DNA of 64,000 nt from Alistipes sp. UBA934 (GTDB lineage Bacteria > Bacteroidota > Bacteroidia > Bacteroidales > Rikenellaceae): contig DBDK01000008.1 in NCBI GenBank assembly GCA_002293535.1, positions 186,001 to 250,000 on the forward strand, given 5' to 3'. Under the pieces are notes generated by a model, which was not told the DNA's origin, did no database searches, and saw nothing but the letters and a program-made list of their open reading frames with translations. A program made the translations under genes and the position numbers. Below, one piece after another: positions 9,233 to 17,031 of this stretch. Each line of letters opens with the position of its first letter. Position 1 is the stretch's first letter.

Positions 9233-10317
9233 TGACGACAACAGAACAAATAAAAGAGCTGACGGGGAGACTGGGAGAATTGGCGAAGCACCTCAATATA
9301 GAGGAGCGACGAGCGAAACTGAGGCAAGAAGAGGCAAAAGCGCTGGAAGCAGGATTTTGGGACAACCCCGAAGAAGCAGAAAAACAACTGAAAGCAACGG
9401 CGACGATAAAAAGCTGGGTGGTGGCTTACGATGCGGCGGCCGCGAAAGTGGAAGATCTGCAACTGATGCCCGATTTTGTGAAAGAAGGAGCCGCGAGCGA
9501 AGAAGAGCTGGACGAGCAATATGCGCTGACACTCGGCACGGTAGAGGAGTTGGAGATGCGAAATATGCTACAAGGCAAGGAGGATAAGCTGGGAGCGATT
9601 ATGGACATAAACGCCGGAGCAGGAGGAACAGAAGCGCTGGACTGGGCGGGAATGCTGCACAGAATGTATCTGAGATGGGGAGAGATCAACGGCTACAAGG
9701 TCAAAACCTTGGACTTTCAGGAAGGAGACGAGGCGGGAATAAAGAGCGTGACGCTGGAGTTCGAAGGAGACTCGGCCTACGGCTTTCTAAAGAGCGAAAA
9801 CGGTGTCCACAGATTAGTGCGCCCCTCGCCGTTCAATGCACAAAACAAGAGACAGACATCGTTCGCAAGCGTATTTGTGTCGCCGGCAGTGGACGATACG
9901 ATAGAGATAACGATCAACCCGGCAGAGCTGGAATGGGATACTATGAGATCGAGCGGAGCAGGAGGACAGAACGTAAACAAGGTGGAGACAGCGGTGAGAT
10001 TGAAGCACTTACCTTCCGGAATAGTGATTGAGAATAGCGAAACCCGTTCGCAGTTGCAAAATAGGGAAAACGCACTGAGGATACTGCGCTCGAAGCTGTA
10101 TCAGAGAGAGCTGGAAAAGCAGATGGAGGCCCGAAACGAACTCGAAAAGCAGAAGAAAAAGATCGAATGGGGCTCGCAGATAAGGAGTTACGTACTGGAT
10201 GACCGTCGGGTGAAAGATCACAGAACAGGCTATCAAACCAGCAACCCCGATGCAGTGCTCGACGGGAAAATAGACGATTTTATAAAAGCATACTTAATGG
10301 AATACGGCGGAGAATGA
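9232..10317 (+). CDS. prfB: Peptide chain release factor 2
   Basis: 361 residues from the ATG at 9232, which overlaps the cysS stop by one base (TAATG). An in-frame ATG at 9187 lies inside cysS and is less likely. RF2 recognises UAA and UGA stop codons: the SPF recognition tripeptide is at 199-201 and the catalytic GGQ at 244-246. Unlike many bacteria, no programmed +1 frameshift is needed; the frame is continuous through the region where the E. coli shift site lies. Translation is probably coupled to cysS. The downstream lipoprotein gene overlaps the end by four bases (ATGA). Confidence 0.96.
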   Translation: MTTTEQIKELTGRLGELAKHLNIEERRAKLRQEEAKALEAGFWDNPEEAEKQLKATATIKSWVVAYDAAAAKVEDLQLMPDFVKEGAASEEELDEQYALTLGTVEELEMRNMLQGKEDKLGAIMDINAGAGGTEALDWAGMLHRMYLRWGEINGYKVKTLDFQEGDEAGIKSVTLEFEGDSAYGFLKSENGVHRLVRPSPFNAQNKRQTSFASVFVSPAVDDTIEITINPAELEWDTMRSSGAGGQNVNKVETAVRLKHLPSGIVIENSETRSQLQNRENALRILRSKLYQRELEKQMEARNELEKQKKKIEWGSQIRSYVLDDRRVKDHRTGYQTSNPDAVLDGKIDDFIKAYLMEYGGE

Positions 10318-11399
10318 GGTTCTTATTATTTTTAGGCGCACTGGCGCTGGTGGCGTGCGGGACAAAGGCGCCCGAAACCTATCTGTGGGATGATGATTAT
10401 TTGGTGAGGGCGAAAGAAAATATCGACGCTGTGATAGTGCGGGCGAATCGTGCACTGGAGATGAAAAACCCATCGGTGATGGACAAAGAGTTCGTGCCGG
10501 CAAGCGGTAACAAGCACGACTATATGAGCCTGTCGAGGTATTTTTGGCCGAATCCGGATACGCAGGACGGATTACCATACGTAACCAGGGACGGAGAAAG
10601 CAACCCCGAACTGGAGAAGTACGACAGAAATAATCTGGGGAAAATGTCGGGAGCGGTGACAAATCTTGGGCTGGCCTTCTACCTGACAGGAGAGAAAAAA
10701 TATGCCGACAAGGCAGTTAGTCTGCTGGACACGTGGTTCCTCGATCCGGAAACCAAGATGAACCCGAATATGAATTATGCTCAAATCGTACCGGGACTCT
10801 ACGAAGGGATGGGACGCTCGTTCGGGATAATAGACGGTTACGGCTTTGTAGAGATGCTGGACGGAGTGATGCTGCTGAAGGCTCGAAAAGGAATACCTGC
10901 CGAGAAGTTCGACGGCCTGAAAAGTTGGTTTAGCGAATACACAAACTGGCTGATGACAAGCGATCACGGAAAGAAAGAGAGTGAAGGAGAAAACAACCAC
11001 AGCATAGCCTACGACGTGCAACTGCTGATGTACAGCCTGTTTGGAGGAGAAGAAGAGATCGCTCGAAAAGTCGTGGAAGAGTTTCCGGTGAAAAGGCTAC
11101 AAGCGCAAATCAATCCCGACGGAAGACAACCACACGAACTGACGAGAACCATTGCATACTGGTACAGCGTCTACAATCTGGCGCACATACTGGACGTATG
11201 CGATATGGCCCGAAATAACTTAGGCATAGATATCTATCACACACAAGGGGCGGACGGAAGCGGCTCTGTGGAGAAGGCTCTGGAGTTCCTCACCCCATAC
11301 ATTGGCCACCGCCAGAGCTGGCCATACCAGCAGATCCACGATTGGGACGGTGCTGAGGAGCTGCTGAAAGAGTGTCTTCGTCGTGCTGCCCGTTACTGA
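10314..11399 (+). CDS. Alginate lyase family lipoprotein
   Basis: 361 residues with a lipoprotein signal (LVAC, Cys15). The body fits the alginate lyase (PL5-like) alpha/alpha-toroid family: an LSRYFWPNPD segment near 73-82, a NNHS motif at 227-230 that in the family carries the catalytic Asn and His, and an N-P-D-G-R-Q-P-H-E motif near 275. Likely a periplasmic or surface polysaccharide lyase; the true substrate (alginate or another uronic-acid polymer) cannot be told from sequence. Third gene of the cysS-prfB operon by ATGA overlap, an unusual context for a degradative enzyme. Its last 110 bases overlap a short gene on the other strand. Confidence 0.85.
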   Translation: MRFLLFLGALALVACGTKAPETYLWDDDYLVRAKENIDAVIVRANRALEMKNPSVMDKEFVPASGNKHDYMSLSRYFWPNPDTQDGLPYVTRDGESNPELEKYDRNNLGKMSGAVTNLGLAFYLTGEKKYADKAVSLLDTWFLDPETKMNPNMNYAQIVPGLYEGMGRSFGIIDGYGFVEMLDGVMLLKARKGIPAEKFDGLKSWFSEYTNWLMTSDHGKKESEGENNHSIAYDVQLLMYSLFGGEEEIARKVVEEFPVKRLQAQINPDGRQPHELTRTIAYWYSVYNLAHILDVCDMARNNLGIDIYHTQGADGSGSVEKALEFLTPYIGHRQSWPYQQIHDWDGAEELLKECLRRAARY

Positions 11400-11481
11400 C
11401 TTTTTCGGATAGCTTCTTGCGAGCTTTGCGGATGGCCTCGTCTATGGTCTGCTGCATCTGCTGAATGTCGTGTTCACTCAT
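11290..11481 (-). CDS. Small protein downstream of the zeta-like kinase
   Basis: 63 residues. The first 25 are a charged helix rich in Gln, Lys and Glu (IRKARKKL); the remaining 35 are Gly/Ser/Pro-rich and look like read-through opposite the alginate lyase gene. The start overlaps the stop of the kinase gene by 8 bases, which supports translational coupling. No family recognised. It might act as a small partner of the kinase, but size and position are the only arguments. The tail overlaps the 3' end of the alginate lyase gene by 110 bases, so the real product may be shorter in related genomes. Confidence 0.5.
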   Translation of the reverse strand: MSEHDIQQMQQTIDEAIRKARKKLSEKVSNGQHDEDTLSAAPQHRPNRGSAGMASSGGGQCMG

Positions 11482-12046
11482 AATTCTTCAGTTTATCGAA
11501 AATCTGTGAGTCGTATATCGTTTGTGTGCCGCCGCGTGAACCGGAAGCAATCTTCTTACCGTAATTAACGTCGCCACTGTCATACATCACCCAATAGTCG
11601 GCAACGGGCATATAAATGTTGAACAAATTCTTAATGCCTGCTCTGTAACGCCGGCGAATCACCGCCTCCGGGATGTTGTGCCCCCCCTCGCTAACCCTCT
11701 GGGCAACACGCTTAATGGCCTGTTCGGGTGAAGGCAACCAAAGGTACAACAACGTCACAAAATATCCCCTCTCCTGCGCATCCTTAATGAGCGAATAGTA
11801 GGACTTGGTGGCCAGTGTGGTCTCGAACGCAAAGTCCTCTCCCGCCGCAATCAACTCCCTCATTCGCATCAACATAATCTTGCCGGCCTGGATTGCAACA
11901 CTGTCCGGATTGAAAGGCGACAGACCCTTGGCAATCTCGTCGGCATTAACAAGCTCGGACATCTCCAACATCTCCGGCATCAGCATATACGAGGCCGTGG
12001 TTTTGCCAGCTCCGTTACAACCTGCCAATATGAAAATACGAGGCAC
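11474..12046 (-). CDS. Zeta-toxin-like P-loop kinase
   Basis: 190 residues from a GTG that directly abuts the stop of the DUF2795 gene (TAAGTG). A Walker A motif GCNGAGKT is at 9-16, followed by a NADEIAKGL segment, a FAFETTL segment and an Arg-rich VIRRRYRAG segment. This is the arrangement of zeta-toxin-like ATPases/kinases that in some toxin-antitoxin systems phosphorylate UDP-GlcNAc precursors. Many chromosomal homologues in Bacteroidota have no demonstrated toxicity, so toxin activity is inference. No classical epsilon-type antitoxin is present; the neighbours are DUF2795 upstream and a 63-residue protein downstream. Confidence 0.8.
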   Translation of the reverse strand: MPRIFILAGCNGAGKTTASYMLMPEMLEMSELVNADEIAKGLSPFNPDSVAIQAGKIMLMRMRELIAAGEDFAFETTLATKSYYSLIKDAQERGYFVTLLYLWLPSPEQAIKRVAQRVSEGGHNIPEAVIRRRYRAGIKNLFNIYMPVADYWVMYDSGDVNYGKKIASGSRGGTQTIYDSQIFDKLKNYE

Positions 12047-12268
12047 TTAGTACTCCTCCTCGTTGAAGAAAAAATCGTCCTTACTGGGATAGTCCGGCCA
12101 AATATCTTCGATGCTTTCGTATATGTCCCCCTCGTCCTCGATCTCCTCCAAATTCTCGATCACCTCCAACGGCGCGCCCGACCTAACAGCGTAATCTATA
12201 AGCTCCTCCTTAGTGGCAGGCCAAGGTGCGTCCTCCAATTTTGAGGCAAGTTCAAGCGTCCAATACAT
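12047..12268 (-). CDS. DUF2795 domain protein
   Basis: 73 residues, acidic. It opens with MYWTLELAS and continues DAPWPATKEELIDYA and an IEDIWPDYP segment, a set I recognise as strongly conserved in Bacteroidota DUF2795 proteins. Function unknown. It has its own promoter box at 12292-12299 inside the end of the upstream gene and a 23-base leader. The kinase gene starts at the base after the stop codon, so the two products are made together. Confidence 0.85.
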   Translation of the reverse strand: MYWTLELASKLEDAPWPATKEELIDYAVRSGAPLEVIENLEEIEDEGDIYESIEDIWPDYPSKDDFFFNEEEY

Positions 12269-12283
12269 ACTTTTTCCGTTCGT

Positions 12284-12835
12284 TTAGGGTACAAAAATAG
12301 AAAATTTTTCGACACCACCAACTTTTTTAGCCGCTTTTCTGCCAGCAACATATAGCCAATCGCTTAACCTGTTGAGATACAGAGCAGGAGCTTTACATAA
12401 ATTGTATTTAGCTGTAACTGAGACAGTTCTGCGTTCGACGCGGCGGCATACAGTGCGGCAAACGTGACTTTGGGACACTACGCGATGGCCTCCGGGAATG
12501 ATAAAACCCTTCACGGGCGGCAAATCCTCGGACACAGAGTCAATCTGGGTTTCGAGTCTGTTTATGGCCGCCTCGATGGCTTCGTTTTGGGCCTTACTTT
12601 TGCTGCCGGCAAGTAGAGCTTCGACGAGCATCAAATCACTTTGAATCTGCTCGATCCAAGACAACTCCTGGTCGAAACCGCCGGTCTCGGACATAAAATC
12701 GCCAAGCAGGGCGATATGTGCTGCCAGTTCATCGACAGTACCATAAGCCTCGACACGGGCGTCATCCTTGGGCACGCGTTCGCCGCCAATCAGAGAGGTC
12801 GTGCCGCTGTCTCCTGTTTTTGTATAGACTTTCAT
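12284..12835 (-). CDS. Cob(I)alamin adenosyltransferase, PduO type
   Basis: 183 residues. Transfers the adenosyl group of ATP to cob(I)alamin, giving adenosylcobalamin for enzymes such as methylmalonyl-CoA mutase. The N-terminal ATP-binding motif KTGDSGTTSL is near residues 5-14, the V-E-A-Y-G-T-V-D-E-L segment follows, and the conserved C-R-T-V-C-R-R-V-E-R-R stretch is in the second half. Length is typical. The start overlaps the stop of the flavoprotein gene by four bases (ATGA), so the two form an operon. The succinate-type CoA transferase at 48504 would fit the same propionate pathway, but it is far away. Confidence 0.93.
   Translation of the reverse strand: MKVYTKTGDSGTTSLIGGERVPKDDARVEAYGTVDELAAHIALLGDFMSETGGFDQELSWIEQIQSDLMLVEALLAGSKSKAQNEAIEAAINRLETQIDSVSEDLPPVKGFIIPGGHRVVSQSHVCRTVCRRVERRTVSVTAKYNLCKAPALYLNRLSDWLYVAGRKAAKKVGGVEKFSIFVP
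12292..12299 (-). promoter_or_regulatory. Promoter box for the DUF2795-kinase operon (TATTTTTG)
   Basis: TATTTTTG on the minus strand with a TTG at 12321-12319 (19-base spacer). It lies within the last bases of the adenosyltransferase gene, giving a 23-base leader. Confidence 0.65.
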
Positions 12836-14109
12836 AACTTTAGCTGTGAAGCGAGGCGACCGGTAGAGAACGCCATCTGTAAATTATAACCACCGGTATC
12901 AGCGTCGAGATCGAGAACCTCGCCGGCAAAATAGAGCCCCTTGATGAGGCGTGATTGCATAGTTTCGGGATCAACCTCATCGAGTGAAACCCCACCGGCA
13001 GTGACGATCGCCTGCTCCCAAGGGCCATAACCGACGATGGGCAACACAACGCGTTTCATAGCAGAAATGATACGACCGATCTCTTCTTCGGAAAGGCGAC
13101 TAACCCAAGCCTTGGGGTTGATCTCAGCCGCGCCGGCAACAAAATAAACCAGTCCTCGTGGTAGCATCTTGCGCAGAAGGTCGATAGCAAACGCCTGCTT
13201 GTCAAGTTCTTCCATCTCGCGCGAGATGCGAGCCCGAATAATTTCCTCAGTGAGTGCGGGCTTGAGGTCGAGAACAACATCGACTTTACGTTTGGCGATC
13301 AGAGCATCGACCGCCGCGCGCGAAAGCCGCAAAATCACAGGCCCATCGACCCCGCGAGCAGAAAATTCGATCTCGCCGAACTCCGAGCTCACGGTTTCAT
13401 CGTCTACCAGCAACTCGGCCCGGATATTTTTGAGCCTCAGGCCGTTGAGTTCTGCCATTTTAGGGTGGGAACTCTTGAGCGCCACAAGTGACGGCCGAAT
13501 CGGAACTATCGAATGACCAACGCCGTGAGCCATTGTGTAACCATCTCCTGTAGAGCCAGTTGCAGGATAAGAAGCCCCGCCGGTCGCAAGCAACACTGCC
13601 CTGCCCTCGGCTTTACGACGAAAACCACGCTTATTAATATAGGTAACACCGTAAACGCGAGATCCTGCAGTGAGAATCTCCTTGACCTCGGTGTTCAACA
13701 TCACCACAACGTCATTATCCGAGCACCACCAACGAAGAGCATCGGAAATTTCATAAGCCTTACCACCCTTGGGAAAGATGCGCCGACCAGCCTCCTCTTC
13801 GAGCTTAACGCCCTGTTTCTTAAAGAAATGGCACAATGCATTGGTGGTAAAAGTCTTAAGGGCCGGTGTGACGAACTCCTTCCCCTCGACCCCCGTGGGC
13901 CCCGAACGAACCTTTTCGAGGAACTCCTCCAGACCGCAAAGATTGGTGAGGTTACAACGCCCCTTGCCGGTGATATTGACCTTACGCGCGGTCTTCTCCA
14001 TCTTCTCGATGAGCAGCACCTTCTTACCGTCCCGCGCAGCCCAACCAGCCGCCATCAACCCCGCAGCGCCGCCGCCAACGACGATGAGGTCATAAACTGT
14101 CTCTTCCAT
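12832..14109 (-). CDS. NAD(P)/FAD-dependent oxidoreductase, HI0933 (YhiN/BaiN-like) family
   Basis: 425 residues. An N-terminal FAD-binding Rossmann motif GGGAAG is at 13-18, followed by the family segment KVNITGKGRCNLTN, a middle barrel domain, and a C-terminal GGVSLDEVDPETM - GLYFAGEVLD - GGYNLQ pattern typical of HI0933-like flavoproteins. The physiological substrate of most members is unknown; some are linked to bile-acid reduction in clostridia, which should not be transferred here. The ATG lies 4 bases after a TATCTTTG box. Co-transcribed with the adenosyltransferase. Confidence 0.92.
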   Translation of the reverse strand: MEETVYDLIVVGGGAAGLMAAGWAARDGKKVLLIEKMEKTARKVNITGKGRCNLTNLCGLEEFLEKVRSGPTGVEGKEFVTPALKTFTTNALCHFFKKQGVKLEEEAGRRIFPKGGKAYEISDALRWWCSDNDVVVMLNTEVKEILTAGSRVYGVTYINKRGFRRKAEGRAVLLATGGASYPATGSTGDGYTMAHGVGHSIVPIRPSLVALKSSHPKMAELNGLRLKNIRAELLVDDETVSSEFGEIEFSARGVDGPVILRLSRAAVDALIAKRKVDVVLDLKPALTEEIIRARISREMEELDKQAFAIDLLRKMLPRGLVYFVAGAAEINPKAWVSRLSEEEIGRIISAMKRVVLPIVGYGPWEQAIVTAGGVSLDEVDPETMQSRLIKGLYFAGEVLDLDADTGGYNLQMAFSTGRLASQLKL

Positions 14110-14113
14110 TCGG

Positions 14114-14121
14114 CAAAGATA
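14114..14121 (-). promoter_or_regulatory. Promoter box for the HI0933-type gene (TATCTTTG)
   Basis: TATCTTTG followed by four bases and the ATG at 14109 on the minus strand, so probably leaderless. It shares a 38-base gap with the divergent nusB promoter. Confidence 0.6.
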
Positions 14122-14132
14122 AAAATTTTCCC

Positions 14133-14140
14133 TATCTTCG
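14133..14140 (+). promoter_or_regulatory. Promoter box for nusB (TATCTTCG)
   Basis: TATCTTCG differs from TAnnTTTG at one position. The nusB ATG follows after seven bases. Confidence 0.45.
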
Positions 14141-14147
14141 CGCCATT

Positions 14148-15047
14148 ATGTTGTCGAGGCGATTATTAAGAATTAAGGTCATCAAGGCGTTATACGCTTA
14201 TTTTCAAGGAGGTGGGAGCGATGTTAAAGGGGCGCGAAAAGCACTGAAAGCGTCGATGGATGCCACATACGACCTCTATTTTCAGATGATGTGGCTCATT
14301 GTGGAAGTGAGGCGCTATGCCGAAGAACGAATCGAACTGGGCCGGAAAAAACACCTGCCTACTCCGGAAGAGAAAAATCCCAACACAAAATTCATAGAGA
14401 ACGAGCTGATTTTGAGGATAGAAGAGTCGCCGGTCATTCTCGAATATTTGAAGCGCCGAAAGTTGGGCTGGCACAAAACGCCGGAACTGATAAAGGAGCT
14501 ATACAACGCACTGGTAGAGAGCGATTATTACACAAAATATATGGAGTCGCCGAAAGCCGATCTAAAAGAAGACGTAGCATTGGTAAGGGATTTTTATTCG
14601 TCGGAGGCGTTGGAGGAGAGCGAGCTTCTGGAGTCGGTATTGGAAGAACAATCGGTGCTGTGGAACGACGATGCGGGATTTGCAACAGTGATGGTGGTGA
14701 AGACTTTAGAGAGAATTCGTCCGACCAGCGGCCAACCCGAAATTCCCATTCTGCCGCAGTTCAAAAGCCCGGACGACCCGGCATTTGCCGACCGGTTGCT
14801 TGTGGAAGCTATAGATGGTTACGAAGAGAATTTGAGCCTTGTCGAAAAATTTACGCACAACTGGGACGTGGAACGTATAGCGCTGATGGACAATCTGATA
14901 ATGACCACAGCTATTGCCGAAATGAAGACCTTTACAGATATCCCTACGCGAGTGACGCTGGACGAATACATAGAGATAGCAAAGTTCTATTCGACGCCGG
15001 GAAGCAACCTGTTTATAAACGGAATTTTAGACAAAGTGAGCAAATGA
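14148..15047 (+). CDS. nusB: Transcription antitermination factor NusB
   Basis: 299 residues, the long form usual in Bacteroidota (other bacteria have about 140). It opens with MLSRRLLRIKVIKALYAYFQ and has an R-I-A-L-M-D-N-L-I-M-T-T-A-I-A-E-M segment and a T-L-D-E-Y-I-E-I-A-K-F-Y-S-T segment near the end, which correspond to the conserved C-terminal part of NusB. NusB with NusE binds boxA RNA in rRNA antitermination. First gene of a run of seven genes up to 19653; the next gene overlaps by ATGA. Confidence 0.92.
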   Translation: MLSRRLLRIKVIKALYAYFQGGGSDVKGARKALKASMDATYDLYFQMMWLIVEVRRYAEERIELGRKKHLPTPEEKNPNTKFIENELILRIEESPVILEYLKRRKLGWHKTPELIKELYNALVESDYYTKYMESPKADLKEDVALVRDFYSSEALEESELLESVLEEQSVLWNDDAGFATVMVVKTLERIRPTSGQPEIPILPQFKSPDDPAFADRLLVEAIDGYEENLSLVEKFTHNWDVERIALMDNLIMTTAIAEMKTFTDIPTRVTLDEYIEIAKFYSTPGSNLFINGILDKVSK

Positions 15048-15445
15048 AAAAAGGAGTCGTCGTTTTGCTCTTAGCCCTCGCGGCCTGCGCCCAGAAACCA
15101 GCAACAGTGACAACCGGAGGAGCGATTTTTGAACTATCCGGGGCTCAGCGGGATACGCTCGTGGATATAGGCGTTATGCGGGCAGGAGAGGTCATTCAAT
15201 ACGACGCCTGGCTAAAAAACACCGGAACTGAACCACTTGTAATAACCGGGATCACTACCTCTTGCGGATGCACGTCTATCGAATATGAACGCCAGCCGAT
15301 TGCTGCGGGTGAGAAAGGCGCCTTTTCGTTCAGGTTCGACAGCAGCGGAATGTGGGGTATGCAAATGAAACTCATTGAAATAAAAACCTCCGACAGTCCT
15401 ACTCCATACAGGCTGACGGTAAAAGCGCAAATCCAAAACAACTAA
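15044..15445 (+). CDS. DUF1573 lipoprotein
   Basis: 133 residues from the ATG at 15044, which overlaps the nusB stop (ATGA). A lipoprotein signal ends in LAAC (Cys15). The single domain is a DUF1573 immunoglobulin-like fold with its hallmark TTSCGCTS near residue 75. Members are secreted or periplasmic; function unknown. The nusB-DUF1573-yajC order is, to my knowledge, common in Bacteroidales. Confidence 0.9.
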   Translation: MKKGVVVLLLALAACAQKPATVTTGGAIFELSGAQRDTLVDIGVMRAGEVIQYDAWLKNTGTEPLVITGITTSCGCTSIEYERQPIAAGEKGAFSFRFDSSGMWGMQMKLIEIKTSDSPTPYRLTVKAQIQNN

Positions 15446-15457
15446 ATAAAAACGACT

Positions 15458-15784
15458 ATGAATCTAATGTTACAAGCGGCCGGTGATGCCGCAGGAGCCG
15501 CCCCCAAGGGGTTGTTCGGATTGGGCGGAAGCTCAAGTATGATCCTGATGATGGTGTTGATCTTCGGGGTGATGTGGCTGTTTATGATCCGCCCGCAACA
15601 AAAACAACAAAAAGAGCTCGCAAAATTCCGCGATTCCCTCGAAAAAGGAAGCAAAGTGGTCACCGCAGGAGGCATACACGGAACAGTTAAAGAGGTAAAA
15701 CAGGGCACAATAGTTATTCAGATCGACAAGGAAGTCGCCATCGAAGTGGATAAGGCGATGATTATGCGCGCGCCCGGCGCTTAA
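15458..15784 (+). CDS. yajC: Preprotein translocase subunit YajC
   Basis: 108 residues. A Gly/Ala-rich N-terminus, one membrane segment (about 27-44, ending FMIRPQQKQQKE) and the V-T-A-G-G-I-H-G-T-V segment define YajC, which associates with SecDF in the inner membrane. Length is standard. 12 bases after the DUF1573 gene; the next start codon follows its stop directly. Confidence 0.95.
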   Translation: MNLMLQAAGDAAGAAPKGLFGLGGSSSMILMMVLIFGVMWLFMIRPQQKQQKELAKFRDSLEKGSKVVTAGGIHGTVKEVKQGTIVIQIDKEVAIEVDKAMIMRAPGA

Positions 15785-16063
15785 ATGGCAATGTTTCGCC
15801 GAGCCGCCATTTTTTTGTCGCTGCTTCTGATGCCATATATAGCTACGGCTCAGGTTAAGGCCTTTGGCAACCTATTGGTCCACGAGTTGTTTCACGCAAT
15901 GCTAGCAGATTACCGAGACAAGCACGGATTCGATCAGCCCGAAGCGATTGAGATCGCGCACTGTATAGCAGACGGAGAATTAGTTTCGGCGCGTATGGAC
16001 GAACTACGTGAATGCATTGAAAAAGGGCCCGATTTTTTTCTCCTCACCCACTCCACTCTATGA
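15785..16063 (+). CDS. Tiny secreted protein with an HELFH motif
   Basis: 92 residues. The start directly follows the yajC stop; ATG codons at residues 1 and 3 are equally possible. Residues 1-23 form a signal peptide ending TAQ. The mature part is about 69 residues and contains HELFHAML, which matches the HExxH zinc-protease signature, but the protein is much shorter than known metalloproteases and no third ligand is clear, so protease activity is doubtful. No family recognised. It overlaps the next gene by ATGA, so it belongs to the operon. Confidence 0.7.
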   Translation: MAMFRRAAIFLSLLLMPYIATAQVKAFGNLLVHELFHAMLADYRDKHGFDQPEAIEIAHCIADGELVSARMDELRECIEKGPDFFLLTHSTL

Positions 16064-17031
16064 CCAAAACGGAGCAATATGGTCGCCTGATGAGCGAATA
16101 TTTTGCGCGAATGGAGTACCCGTCGATGCCGCGATTGCTGTATGACCCAATACGTTACACAATGGAGGACGGAGGCAAACGGCTTCGTCCTCTGTTTGTG
16201 CTTGCGGCAACGGGACTTTGGGCCAAGGACGTTTCGGTGGCTCTGCCGGCAGCAGCAGCGGTGGAAATGTTCCACAATTTCACCCTGATGCACGACGACA
16301 TTATGGACAATGCCCCGCTGAGGCGTGGTCGTGAGTCGGTTTACAGGCGCTGGAATCCAAATGTGGCGACGCTTTCGGGCGATGCGCTGATGATACTGTC
16401 GTATCGCCAGCTCGCACTTTCGCCGCCGGAACTGTTGTCGCAATTGCTGGAATTATTCAACGAAGCAGCAGTGAAAGTGTGCGAAGGTCAGCAGCTTGAT
16501 ATGGATTTGGAAGAGACTGTGAATGTGAAACCTGAGGAGCATTTGGAGATGGTGGAGCTAAAAACGGCAGCGCTTTTTGTGGGTGCCGTGTCGATGGGGG
16601 CTTTGATCGGAGGTGCTGGTCGAGCAGATGTGGAGCGGCTCAGAGAGTTCGCGCTACAGTTTGGCATCGTATTCCAGATTCAGGACGATCTGCTTGATAC
16701 TTATGGAGATACAAGGTTGGGAAAAACGGTAGGTGGGGATATTTTAGCAGGCAAACAAACCTGGTTGAAAACTTATGTTATGGCGGCGGCCAACGCTACC
16801 GACAGAGCCGAACTCGCGCTGATTCACAAAGATTTATGTTATTCACCGGAAGAGAAGATCGCGCGTGTGCTGGACATTTATGAACGATATGGAGTACGGA
16901 ATGCCACCGAAAGTGAGATCTCGCGGCGATTCGATATTACGACCAAGGCTCTGGATGGACTGTCGGCAAAAGTGTACAGGGTTGCGGAATTTAAGGAATT
17001 TGCTATGAGTCAGCTGTATAGAACGAAATGA
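16060..17031 (+). CDS. Polyprenyl diphosphate synthase
   Basis: 323 residues. Condenses isopentenyl diphosphate onto allylic diphosphates to make a prenyl chain, probably for quinone or another isoprenoid. The first Asp-rich motif DDIMD is at 79-83, preceded by GGKRLRP at 38-44; the second, DDLLD, is at 209-213, and the lysine-bearing L-G-K-T-V-G-G-D segment follows. All catalytic motifs are intact. Chain length cannot be set from sequence alone. Overlaps its neighbours on both sides by ATGA. Confidence 0.93.
   Translation: MTKTEQYGRLMSEYFARMEYPSMPRLLYDPIRYTMEDGGKRLRPLFVLAATGLWAKDVSVALPAAAAVEMFHNFTLMHDDIMDNAPLRRGRESVYRRWNPNVATLSGDALMILSYRQLALSPPELLSQLLELFNEAAVKVCEGQQLDMDLEETVNVKPEEHLEMVELKTAALFVGAVSMGALIGGAGRADVERLREFALQFGIVFQIQDDLLDTYGDTRLGKTVGGDILAGKQTWLKTYVMAAANATDRAELALIHKDLCYSPEEKIARVLDIYERYGVRNATESEISRRFDITTKALDGLSAKVYRVAEFKEFAMSQLYRTK

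Noticed and set aside
9187..9360. Possible programmed frameshift at the start of prfB
   Set aside because: The frame is continuous from the ATG at 9232 through the conserved N-terminus, with no in-frame stop, so no shift is needed.
14291..15043. Long frame overlapping nusB and joined to the DUF1573 gene
   Set aside because: Only the part from 15044 has a lipoprotein signal and DUF1573 motif; the front is an out-of-phase reading of nusB.
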